Below are positions 9,240 through 16,962 of a stretch of DNA of 64,000 nt, in pieces (within the stretch, counting starts at the first letter, position 1; each line of letters opens with the position of its first letter). The stretch is from Pseudotamlana agarivorans (GTDB lineage Bacteria > Bacteroidota > Bacteroidia > Flavobacteriales > Flavobacteriaceae), in assembly GCF_001642835.1 (NCBI RefSeq), contig NZ_LXEI01000001.1, forward strand, positions 372,001 through 436,000, in the 5' to 3' direction. Both the position numbers and the translations under genes were made by a program. The notes beneath the pieces were generated by a model, which saw only the letters and a list, made by a program, of their open reading frames with translations, was not told the DNA's origin and searched no databases.

Positions 9240-11831
9240 ATGTCAATAGAGCCAAAATTAACACGATTTAATCAAAGCGTCTTGTCTAAATACCAGATAT
9301 TCAACAGTATCTTCATGACATTACCCTTTGATGCCGTAACCAAAACAGGCGTATTACTTCCGCTATTTCACGAAACTTGTAAAAAAGGGTTCGAAAACGG
9401 CGACAATCCCACAACGATAGTTGATACTTTTTTTGAAAAATACCAAGCACGTAGAAACAAAGAAAGCCAGATCAATTTATTGTTTCGATTTATTCAATAC
9501 ATCGAAAGACAAGTTGTACTCTTTGATGCCATTGAAGATGCTGCCTTTCCTATAGTAAACAACATGGAAGGTGTAGGAACTTTAAGAAACTTAAAAGATA
9601 AAGCACAGGCTGAATACAATTTAGATGAGTTAAAAGCTTATCTAGATGACTTTAAGGTACGTATCGTTTTAACGGCACACCCAACACAATTTTACCCAGG
9701 TTCGGTTTTAGGAATTATTACCGATTTATCTAAAGCCATTGAACAGAATAATTTATCTGAAATTAATAACCTTTTTGGTCAGTTAGGTAAAACACCTTTC
9801 TTCAAGCATAAAAAACCAACACCATACGATGAAGCTAAAAGCTTAATATGGTATTTAGAGAATGTATTCTATACGTCGTTTGGTAAAATTTACAATTACA
9901 TTCAAACGAATATTTATGCTGACGAACAGAAGCATAATGAGATTATAAACATTGGTTTCTGGCCAGGTGGTGACCGTGATGGAAATCCGTTTGTGAAGCC
10001 TGAAACCACTTTAAAAGTAGCTAAAAAGCTTAAAAAAGCGATTCTTAAGAAATACTATGAAGACCTTAAGAATTTAAGAAGAAAACTAACTTTTAAAGGC
10101 GTTGAAGATCGTATCATTAAATTAGAAACGATTTTATACGATTACAGTATTAACCTTAAAAGTAAAAAAGCAATTTCGGTAAAGGAATTGACTGAAGAAC
10201 TTTTAAGTATTAGAAAAATAGTAGTTGAGCAACACCAATCGTTATACGAAAATGAGATTAACAATTTAATTAATCGCATTCACCTATTCGGATACCGTTT
10301 TGCCACTTTAGATATTAGACAAGATAGTAGAATTCACCACAGTGTTTTCACAAATGTTGTCGATCAATTACTAGCTAGCGGTAACTCTTGTTTACCTGAA
10401 AATTACCATGATTTATCTGAAGAAGAACAAATCGATATTTTATCGAAAACTACTGATGTCATAACCGATTTAGATGTTTTTGAAGATGAAATGACCTATA
10501 ACACGTTAAAAACGATTCAGGTTATTAAGCAAATTCAGAAAATGAATGGTGAACGTGGAGCTAACCGATACATTATTAGTAACAACCAGACGGCATTAAA
10601 CATGATGCAACTTTTTGCCATGTTGAAAATGGTATCATTCCAGGATGATTTAACTGTTGATTTAGCACCGCTTTTTGAAACTATTCCAGATTTAGAAAAT
10701 GCTCCTGGGGTTATGGAACAATTGTATACCAACCCAGCTTATATGGCGCACTTAAAAGCCCGAGGAAACAAACAAACTATCATGCTTGGTTTCTCTGATG
10801 GAACTAAAGACGGTGGTTACTTAATGGCTAACTGGGGAATTTACAAAGCCAAAGAATTGCTAACCGAAATGTCTAGAAAATATGGTATTACCGCCATATT
10901 CTTTGACGGACGTGGTGGACCACCAGCACGTGGAGGAGGAAAAACACATAACTTCTATTCATCATTAGGTCCTACTATTGAAGATAAAGAAGTACAACTT
11001 ACTATTCAAGGTCAAACGATTAGTTCTAATTTCGGAACATTAAACTCGTCCCAATTCAACTTAGAACAGTTAATTAGTTCGGGTGTAACAAACCGTATAG
11101 GCAGTGAGAAAAACAAACTTTCTGACGAAGATCGTGCAGTAATGACCGATTTAGCTGAAACCAGTTACCAAGTTTACAAAGACTTTAAGAGTCATGAGAT
11201 GTTTATTCCTTACTTGGAACGCATGAGTACTTTAAAATATTATGCAAAAACAAACATTGGTAGTAGACCATCAAAACGTGGTTCTTCAGATAAATTAGTA
11301 TTCTCTGATTTAAGAGCTATTCCTTTTGTAGGATCTTGGAGCCAATTAAAACAAAACGTTCCTGGATTTTACGGTGTAGGAACCGCATTGAAACAATACG
11401 AAGATCGCGGCGAATTTGATAAGGTTGAACAACTTTACAAAAACAATAAATTCTTTAAAACGCTTCTTGAAAACAGTATGATGTCACTAACAAAGTCTTT
11501 CTTTAACCTGACAAAATACATGTCTAATGACGAAGAATTTGGTGCTTTTTGGAACATTATCCACACGGAATACGAAACCACAAAACGTTTGCTTTTAAAG
11601 CTTACAGGATATGAAACTTTAATGCAAAATGAGCCAACAGGAAAGGCTTCCATTGAAGTTAGAGAATCTATAGTACTACCGTTATTAACGATTCAGCAAT
11701 ACGCCCTTAAAAAGGTTCAGGAGTTAGAAAAAGCAGGAGTTCCTGCCGATGATCCTGAAAAGTTAATTTTTGAGAAAATTGTAACGCGTTCGTTATTCGG
11801 AAATATTAATGCCAGTAGAAATTCAGCTTAA
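9240..11831 (+). CDS. ppc: Phosphoenolpyruvate carboxylase, divergent Bacteroidota type
   Basis: The enzyme carboxylates PEP to oxaloacetate, refilling the TCA cycle. The 863-aa length and motif order fit the family: VLTAHPTQ at 143-150 with catalytic His147, GGDRDGNPFV near 243-252, FGYRFATLDIRQDSRIH in the middle, FFDGRGGPPARGGG around 554-567, then SSNFGT and LRAIPFVGSWSQ. Two motifs deviate from the Escherichia coli type: HPTQ in place of HPTE, and FDGRGG (Asp556) in place of FHGRGG. The C terminus ends RNSA where the classic enzyme ends RNTG. Core phosphate-binding arginines and glycines are kept, so it is likely active. It starts at an ATG, is monocistronic, and ends at a clear terminator. 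Confidence 0.95.
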   Translation: MSIEPKLTRFNQSVLSKYQIFNSIFMTLPFDAVTKTGVLLPLFHETCKKGFENGDNPTTIVDTFFEKYQARRNKESQINLLFRFIQYIERQVVLFDAIEDAAFPIVNNMEGVGTLRNLKDKAQAEYNLDELKAYLDDFKVRIVLTAHPTQFYPGSVLGIITDLSKAIEQNNLSEINNLFGQLGKTPFFKHKKPTPYDEAKSLIWYLENVFYTSFGKIYNYIQTNIYADEQKHNEIINIGFWPGGDRDGNPFVKPETTLKVAKKLKKAILKKYYEDLKNLRRKLTFKGVEDRIIKLETILYDYSINLKSKKAISVKELTEELLSIRKIVVEQHQSLYENEINNLINRIHLFGYRFATLDIRQDSRIHHSVFTNVVDQLLASGNSCLPENYHDLSEEEQIDILSKTTDVITDLDVFEDEMTYNTLKTIQVIKQIQKMNGERGANRYIISNNQTALNMMQLFAMLKMVSFQDDLTVDLAPLFETIPDLENAPGVMEQLYTNPAYMAHLKARGNKQTIMLGFSDGTKDGGYLMANWGIYKAKELLTEMSRKYGITAIFFDGRGGPPARGGGKTHNFYSSLGPTIEDKEVQLTIQGQTISSNFGTLNSSQFNLEQLISSGVTNRIGSEKNKLSDEDRAVMTDLAETSYQVYKDFKSHEMFIPYLERMSTLKYYAKTNIGSRPSKRGSSDKLVFSDLRAIPFVGSWSQLKQNVPGFYGVGTALKQYEDRGEFDKVEQLYKNNKFFKTLLENSMMSLTKSFFNLTKYMSNDEEFGAFWNIIHTEYETTKRLLLKLTGYETLMQNEPTGKASIEVRESIVLPLLTIQQYALKKVQELEKAGVPADDPEKLIFEKIVTRSLFGNINASRNSA

Positions 11832-11861
11832 TAAATAGCTTTTTGAATTATATTATAAATA

Positions 11862-11895
11862 AAAACCTTCACATGTAGATGTGGAGGTTTTTTTT
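11862..11895 (+). terminator. Intrinsic terminator after ppc
   Basis: AACCTTCACAT pairs with ATGTGGAGGTT around a GTAG loop (one G-T pair), followed by eight T. Confidence 0.85.
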
Positions 11896-12140
11896 GTTGA
11901 GAAGATTAATCCTTGTATCAAAACCAAGACTGTAATCCTAAACCTATATAATCACTGGCGCCTATAAATCCTCTAATTAAAACACTAATTTCATCCTATA
12001 TCACAAAAATCAAATCTGAATAAAACTACTATTTCCTATTACCCAATACACCTACAAAAGGCTGTTTTAAGACACGAATTGCACTAATTAACACGAATAC
12101 GTCAACTATAGGTAACCATCAAAAACAGGTATAGAAACAA

Positions 12141-12178
12141 AAAAAAGGATGTCTCACATAAAGTAAAACATCCTTTTA
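12141..12178 (-). terminator. Intrinsic terminator after amt (downstream copy)
   Basis: AAAAGGATGT (12143-12152) and ACATCCTTTT (12168-12177) form a perfect 10-bp stem followed by a T-run on the minus strand. Confidence 0.8.
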
Positions 12179-12206
12179 ACGAATTATTGATAATAGCTAT
12201 ATCTAA

Positions 12207-13433
12207 TTAATGCTCATTAAGTCTGAAGTCTGGATAAGCATCCATACCGTGCTCATGTGCATCTAATCCTTCTAATTCTTCTCTTTCAGATACTCTAATA
12301 CCTAGAGTCTTCTTAAGCGTGAAAATAATTATAAAAGAGGTTACTAAACAAAATCCTGCATAACATGCCACACCAATAAGTTGCACTAAAAAGCTATGCT
12401 CTGGGTTAGTTGAAAAGATTCCAACAGCTAAAGTTCCCCAAATACCACAAATTAAGTGTACAGCAATGGCTCCAACTGGATCATCTAATTTAATAGCATC
12501 TACAAAACTCACTGCAAAAACAATAAGAGCTCCAGCAATAGCACCAATAATAATAGCACTTTCAGGAGTCATTACATCTGCACCAGCAGTAATACCCACT
12601 AAACCACCTAAAATACCATTTAAAAACATGGTTAAATCTAAGTTTTTGTATTTAAAGAACGACACTAAAGCCGATACTACACCACCGGCAGCTGCAGCTA
12701 AACATGTAGTTACTAAAGTTAAAGACGTTAAACTAGGATCGGCAGAAAGTACGGAACCACCATTAAATCCGAACCATCCTAACCAAAGGATTAAAACCCC
12801 CGCAGTCGCTAAAGGAATACTATGACCAGGAATCGCCTGAGGCTTTCCATTTTGAAATTTCCCAATACGAGCACCTAATAACCAAACCGCTACTAAGGCT
12901 GCCCATCCACCAACAGAGTGTACTAAAGTAGAACCAGCAAAATCATAGAATCCCATTTGATCTAAAAATCCGCCACCCCATTTCCAAGAACCAGCAATTG
13001 GGTAAACCAATCCAACGTAAATGATTGTGAAAATCATGAAAGGTCCGATTTTCATACGCTCAGCTACCGCTCCAGATACAATCGTTGCAGCTGTAGCAGC
13101 AAACATACCTTGAAATAAGAAATCAGTCCACCAAGTATAACCACCATCGGCATATTCAGGAGTCATTCCGTTTTCAGGAGGTGCAATACCAAATCCTGCG
13201 AAATCAAAAATACCAGCAGAATCTTCAGCAAACCCTGGGTACATTAAATTGAACCCTACTATATAATAAAGTAGTAAGCCAATTGTAATAATAAAAATGT
13301 TTTTAAATAATATGTTGATGGTGTTTTTTTGTCTTGTTAAACCAATTTCCAAAAATGCAAATCCTGTATGCATAAAGAAAACGAGCGCTGTACAGACCAT
13401 CATCCATACATTATTAATTGTTAATAATTCCAT
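12207..13433 (-). CDS. amt: Ammonium transporter, copy 1
   Basis: This 408-aa inner-membrane channel of the Amt/Rh family conducts ammonium. About eleven hydrophobic segments are visible. The paired pore histidines sit in LVHSVGGWAALV and AVHLICGIWGT, and the FNGGS and GLVGITAGAD family motifs are intact. The C-terminal tail with EGLDAHEHGMDAYP is the region through which PII proteins bind and block the channel. It lies 34 bp downstream of the PII gene in one transcription unit, the classic glnK-amtB order, so PII probably gates it (established for the family). Copy 2 lies upstream in the same direction and is related but clearly different in sequence. Confidence 0.95.
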   Translation of the reverse strand: MELLTINNVWMMVCTALVFFMHTGFAFLEIGLTRQKNTINILFKNIFIITIGLLLYYIVGFNLMYPGFAEDSAGIFDFAGFGIAPPENGMTPEYADGGYTWWTDFLFQGMFAATAATIVSGAVAERMKIGPFMIFTIIYVGLVYPIAGSWKWGGGFLDQMGFYDFAGSTLVHSVGGWAALVAVWLLGARIGKFQNGKPQAIPGHSIPLATAGVLILWLGWFGFNGGSVLSADPSLTSLTLVTTCLAAAAGGVVSALVSFFKYKNLDLTMFLNGILGGLVGITAGADVMTPESAIIIGAIAGALIVFAVSFVDAIKLDDPVGAIAVHLICGIWGTLAVGIFSTNPEHSFLVQLIGVACYAGFCLVTSFIIIFTLKKTLGIRVSEREELEGLDAHEHGMDAYPDFRLNEH

Positions 13434-13467
13434 AAATCTTTAATTAGTTTTTTGTGTATTTATTAGT

Positions 13468-13806
13468 TTATTTTAATGTGTCTCCACCTTTTTCTCCTGT
13501 ACGAATTCTGTAGCATTCACTAACATCAGAAACGAAAATTTTTCCATCACCTACTTCACCTGTAGCGGCAGATTGAAGAATCGCTTTAATGGTAATCTCT
13601 TCAAAATCGTCATTTACTACAATAGACAAGTATCTACGTTGAATATCACTTGTACTATAAGAAACACCACGGTAAACATGACCTTCCTTTTCATTTCCTA
13701 AGCCGGTAACATCCCAATACGAGAAAAAATTCACTCCAACTTCATGAAGAGCTTCCTTTACCACGCGGTACTTAGATTTTCTAATAATTGCTTCAATTTT
13801 TTTCAT
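13468..13806 (-). CDS. PII nitrogen-regulatory protein (GlnB/GlnK family)
   Basis: This trimeric cytoplasmic sensor of 2-oxoglutarate, ATP/ADP and, in many bacteria, glutamine state has 112 residues. It starts MKKIEAIIRKSK and ends with the two PII signatures: YRG in the T-loop (45-47) and TGEVGDGKIFV, followed by RIRTGEKG. Tyr50 sits at the position uridylylated in enterobacteria. The T-loop is one residue shorter than in E. coli GlnB, and the usual RQKGH segment is replaced by NEKEGH, so ligand sensing by the loop may differ. It lies between the two amt genes and has its own -7 box (TATATTTG, minus strand, 13836-13843). Being directly upstream of amt suggests a GlnK-type role. Confidence 0.93.
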   Translation of the reverse strand: MKKIEAIIRKSKYRVVKEALHEVGVNFFSYWDVTGLGNEKEGHVYRGVSYSTSDIQRRYLSIVVNDDFEEITIKAILQSAATGEVGDGKIFVSDVSECYRIRTGEKGGDTLK

Positions 13807-13835
13807 AATATCATTTCGTTTTAATGGTTAGATTC

Positions 13836-13843
13836 CAAATATA
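13836..13843 (-). promoter_or_regulatory. -7 box for the PII-amt unit
   Basis: Minus strand TATATTTG matches TAnnTTTG exactly and lies about 30 bp upstream of the PII start. With the hairpin at 13915-13935 it suggests that PII-amt can be transcribed separately from the upstream amt. Confidence 0.45.
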
Positions 13844-13914
13844 AAAATTTATATGCTTTTTAAGATTTTTCCTGTTAACTATATGCTAACACAAATAATG
13901 CAAACACAAAAGAA

Positions 13915-13935
13915 TACCTGCTTTATCAGCAGGCA
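13915..13935 (-). terminator. Weak hairpin after amt copy 2
   Basis: CCTGCT (13917-13922) and AGCAGG (13928-13933) form a short stem followed on the minus strand by TATTCTTTTG. The stem is short and the U-tract broken, so it may only attenuate read-through into the PII gene. Confidence 0.45.
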
Positions 13936-14025
13936 TCCTTATATAAACTTAAACTTAATCACTTAAATCTTAATAAACATTTGAGTTTTCATTTTAAAAA
14001 CTAACGTTATTCAGTTTAGAAGAGT

Positions 14026-15312
14026 TTATTCTTCTATTTCTCTTTGTCTCTTACCTGGGTAAGCTAAAGTACCGTGTTCAGAAAGATCTAATCCTTCTAC
14101 TTCTTCTTTTTCAGTTACTCTTAATCCTAATGTTTTCTTAAGAATAAAGAAGAAGATGAACGCCGTTAATAAAGCCCAAACAGCATAAGATACTGTTCCT
14201 ATTAATTGAGTTACGAATTGTGCAGATCCACCACCATTGAATAATCCAATAGCTGTATCACCATCAACTCCCCAAAGACCGATTACTAAAGTACCCCATG
14301 CACCACATACACCGTGAACAGAAGCAGCACCTACAGCATCGTCAATTTTTAATTTTTGTTCTATGAATTCCATAGAGAACACTACGATAAGACCACCAAT
14401 GAATCCAGCGATTAAAGCACCACCTTCTGTCATGTTTCCACAACCTGCAGTAATACTCACTAAACCAGCTAAGGCACCGTTTAAAGTCATATCTAAGTTT
14501 GGTTTTTTGTATTTGAACCATGATAAGAAAAGCGCACCAACCGCACCAGCAGAAGCTGCTAGGTTCGTTACTAAAACTACCATAGAAGCACCTACAGCAT
14601 CATCACCTCCCCAAGCTAATTGAGAACCACCGTTGAAACCAAACCATCCGAACCAAAGGATGAAAACCCCTAAAGTCGCTAATAATTTGTTGTGTCCAGG
14701 AATAGTAACAGCTTGACCATTGATATATTTACCAATTCTTGGTCCTACTAAAGCAGCACCAACTAAGGCAGCCCATCCACCAACAGCATGTACGATTGAA
14801 GATCCAGCGAAATCGATGAAGCCCATTTGAGCTAACCATCCATCGCCATTCCATTGCCATCCACCAGAAATTGGATAGATAACAGCAGTCATCACTAAAG
14901 AGAATAAAATATAGGTTGTGTATTTTGTTCTACCTGCAATAGCTCCAGAAACGATCGTTGCTGTAGTCGCACAGAATACGGTTTGGAAAAATAAATCGGC
15001 TGGTCCTTGGTTATACATAAAACCACTCCATCCAATCCACCCATTGGTAGATCCATACATTAAAGAATATCCCATGAACCAGAATACAATCGATCCAACC
15101 GCGATATCTAAAACGTTTTTCATTGCAATATTTACAACGTTCTTAGCACGTGTCATTCCCGACTCTACTAAGGTAAATCCTGCTTGCATTAAGAATACTA
15201 AAATCCCTGAAATTAGCATCCATAACATTCCCATATCACCTATGATACCTTCAATGTCGGCTTTGGTTGCAGCAACATCTTGAATTAATAGGGGCAAATT
15301 TAATATTGACAT
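14026..15312 (-). CDS. amt: Ammonium transporter, copy 2
   Basis: This is a second Amt channel, 428 aa, with a longer N terminus that precedes the first membrane helix (MSILNLPLLIQDVAATKADIEG). The pore histidines are in IVHAVGGWAALVG and SVHGVCGAWGT; the C-terminal EGLDLSEHGTLAYP tail matches the PII-contact region. It is about as far from copy 1 as separate Amt subfamilies usually are, so this is an old duplication, not a recent tandem one. It lies downstream of the porin-like gene and upstream of the PII gene, in one direction. The two copies may differ in affinity or regulation (inference). Confidence 0.94.
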   Translation of the reverse strand: MSILNLPLLIQDVAATKADIEGIIGDMGMLWMLISGILVFLMQAGFTLVESGMTRAKNVVNIAMKNVLDIAVGSIVFWFMGYSLMYGSTNGWIGWSGFMYNQGPADLFFQTVFCATTATIVSGAIAGRTKYTTYILFSLVMTAVIYPISGGWQWNGDGWLAQMGFIDFAGSSIVHAVGGWAALVGAALVGPRIGKYINGQAVTIPGHNKLLATLGVFILWFGWFGFNGGSQLAWGGDDAVGASMVVLVTNLAASAGAVGALFLSWFKYKKPNLDMTLNGALAGLVSITAGCGNMTEGGALIAGFIGGLIVVFSMEFIEQKLKIDDAVGAASVHGVCGAWGTLVIGLWGVDGDTAIGLFNGGGSAQFVTQLIGTVSYAVWALLTAFIFFFILKKTLGLRVTEKEEVEGLDLSEHGTLAYPGKRQREIEE

Positions 15313-15408
15313 AATTAATATATTTTTGGTTAGTTAATTAAAGGAGTACAAAAAAAGATGGTTGTGGCTTTACTTTATACTCCTTTTTATAGGTTTGTTT
15401 TTCTTGGT

Positions 15409-16449
15409 TTAGAAAGAATAGATAGCAGCTAATGTGAAAGCAGCTAAGTTTTTCGATGCCTCCATATCATTATTGATATAAGGCATATTGTTACTCCAAG
15501 AGTCTAATCTTACCTCTGGCTTAAGAATTAAATTCTCTAAAGTGTAACTTGCAGTTAAAGTTGTAGCAAATACAGATGGTAAATCATCTCCATCCTCTGC
15601 GTGATATCCAAAATACTCACCTCTTAAACCAACAGATAAACTTTCTGTTGCAGCGAACTGTGGATATAAAGCAGCACCGTAGAATCCATTTTTGAAATCA
15701 TCAGAAATCACATCTCCAGCATCATCAAACACATATGACGTCGTTTGGTATGCTGCGTTAATACCTAAGAAAAATGAATCAGTTAAATCAAAACCACCAG
15801 TATAGTCTACTTCAAAACCTAAACCTTGGTAAGCTCCACTATCGTAATAGAAATTTAAGAATTGTCCTTTATAACCTAATTGTGCTCCAAGTGCATATTG
15901 TCCAGTAAAAGATGTATCGTTAGTATCCCAAGGATTTGTAACTGCTAACATCAAGCTAAAGTCATCAGACAAAGCAAAATCAGCTTTTAAACCCATATGA
16001 GAGAAAGGTCCGCTAGAAAATAAATAAGACGTACTATAGTTGAAGTTTGCTGCAGGAGCAATTACCTCATACCCTAAGAAGGTATTCCATCTACCGAAAG
16101 TTAAAGTTGTTTTATCAGAAACATTCCAGTAAACGTATGCTTGATTAACGATACCATCTACAATATCATTACTAAATGTTGCACCAGCACCTCTTGGGCC
16201 AACTACTAAATCAAGTACAGCTCCTGCTTTTTTTCCTTCGTAAGCAAAAATCACATTCCCCATACCTAAGGCAAAACCAGATTGTCCTGCGAAAGCAGTT
16301 CCGAAACTAACTCCCTCGTTGTCTGGAGCAGTTAAATACGTTTGATAATAAGTATCAACAGACCCACTAATCGATAATTTTTTTGGCTCATCTTGCGCGA
16401 AAACTACGCTAGCTAGTAATAATGCTGATAGTGTAAATAGTTTTTTCAT
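15409..16449 (-). CDS. Outer-membrane beta-barrel porin-like protein linked to ammonium uptake
   Basis: The 346-aa protein starts at the ATG at 16449; a longer TTG-started reading adds 11 residues that would precede the signal peptide. Residues 1-19 are a signal peptide (KKLFTLSALLLASVVFAQ). The rest is alternating strands with many glycine and aromatic residues, ending in a hydrophobic strand with terminal Phe (AAIYSF), diagnostic of outer-membrane barrels. It resembles the beta-barrel porin-2 (OmpL-like, bbp2) family; I infer this from overall character. It is the first gene of the minus-strand nitrogen block. A -7 box and two G5/C5 palindromes precede it, which suggests regulation by nitrogen supply. 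Confidence 0.8.
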   Translation of the reverse strand: MKKLFTLSALLLASVVFAQDEPKKLSISGSVDTYYQTYLTAPDNEGVSFGTAFAGQSGFALGMGNVIFAYEGKKAGAVLDLVVGPRGAGATFSNDIVDGIVNQAYVYWNVSDKTTLTFGRWNTFLGYEVIAPAANFNYSTSYLFSSGPFSHMGLKADFALSDDFSLMLAVTNPWDTNDTSFTGQYALGAQLGYKGQFLNFYYDSGAYQGLGFEVDYTGGFDLTDSFFLGINAAYQTTSYVFDDAGDVISDDFKNGFYGAALYPQFAATESLSVGLRGEYFGYHAEDGDDLPSVFATTLTASYTLENLILKPEVRLDSWSNNMPYINNDMEASKNLAAFTLAAIYSF

Positions 16450-16551
16450 AATTGTAAATATTGTTAAGTTGTTAATAATCAAGACGTAAGCTGTTGTTTT
16501 GTTTAAGAGTTTTGGTTGATTTACTTAGATCTTTATCCCTTAAGAATGGTT

Positions 16552-16559
16552 CAAACTTA
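16552..16559 (-). promoter_or_regulatory. -7 box of the porin-like gene
   Basis: Minus strand TAAGTTTG matches TAnnTTTG and lies about 100 bp upstream of the start codon. The -33 position carries no TTTG and instead falls at the G5/C5 palindrome, which suggests an activator-dependent promoter. Confidence 0.5.
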
Positions 16560-16574
16560 TGCTAAAAACTTTTA

Positions 16575-16647
16575 ACCCCCATAAAAAAAGGGGGTATTTG
16601 GTTCACTTTTATTGATTTTCCATTTTTACCCCCATTTTTTTAAGGGT
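16575..16647. promoter_or_regulatory. Two G5/C5 operator-like palindromes, 53 bp apart
   Basis: Element 1 is ACCCCC (16575-16580), nine bases, GGGGGT (16590-16595). Element 2 is ACCCCC (16628-16633) followed by a weaker right arm GGGT (16644-16647). Both have the form TTWACCCCCAT, an A/T run, then a G run. Their left arms are 53 bp apart, about five helical turns, as expected of paired regulator sites. Element 1 overlaps the presumed -33 region of the porin promoter. Confidence 0.55.
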
Positions 16648-16894
16648 CTTCGTAATTATTTTTAATTTATTGTTTTTTTAACATCTTCTTCATTTGAATT
16701 ATCAGCAATATTTTTCAACATTTCATAGCATTACCCTAATATTTAATTGAATTGCTTGCATTAAATTAGATATCCCTATAAATAGACCTCTTTTTTCGCG
16801 TTTGAATATTTATTAAAAAAGTCCATTAATATTGACATATCATTATAATAATATTGAGTTAACTCGTAAAACCGAAATAATGAATTCCTGCCTA

Positions 16895-16924
16895 TTGTTA
16901 TTCAAACACTAGTGCATATCTTTA
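16895..16924 (+). promoter_or_regulatory. Promoter of gltBD
   Basis: TTG at 16895-16897, 19 bases, then TATCTTTA at 16917-16924 (TAnnTTTG with one mismatch). The spacing fits the Bacteroidota -33/-7 rule. Transcription would begin near 16931, which rules out the GTG start at 16912 and supports the ATG at 16963 for gltB. Confidence 0.55.
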
Positions 16925-16962
16925 CGCTTCAACTCAAGTTTTTAAAACCAATATTGTTGATT

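Larger units (their letters stand above)
11832..12206. other. Convergent intergenic region with two terminators
   Basis: It holds the ppc terminator (11862-11895) and the amt terminator (12141-12178). Between them I see no gene, only AT-rich sequence. Confidence 0.6.
16450..16962. other. Divergent control region of the nitrogen block
   Basis: It separates the porin-amt unit from gltBD and contains both promoters and two G5/C5 palindromic elements (16575-16595 and 16628-16647). No small gene is evident. Confidence 0.6.

Noticed and set aside
16912-16962. GTG-started extension of gltB
   Set aside because: It overlaps the gltBD -7 box, and the ATG at 16963 puts Cys17 after a normal propeptide.
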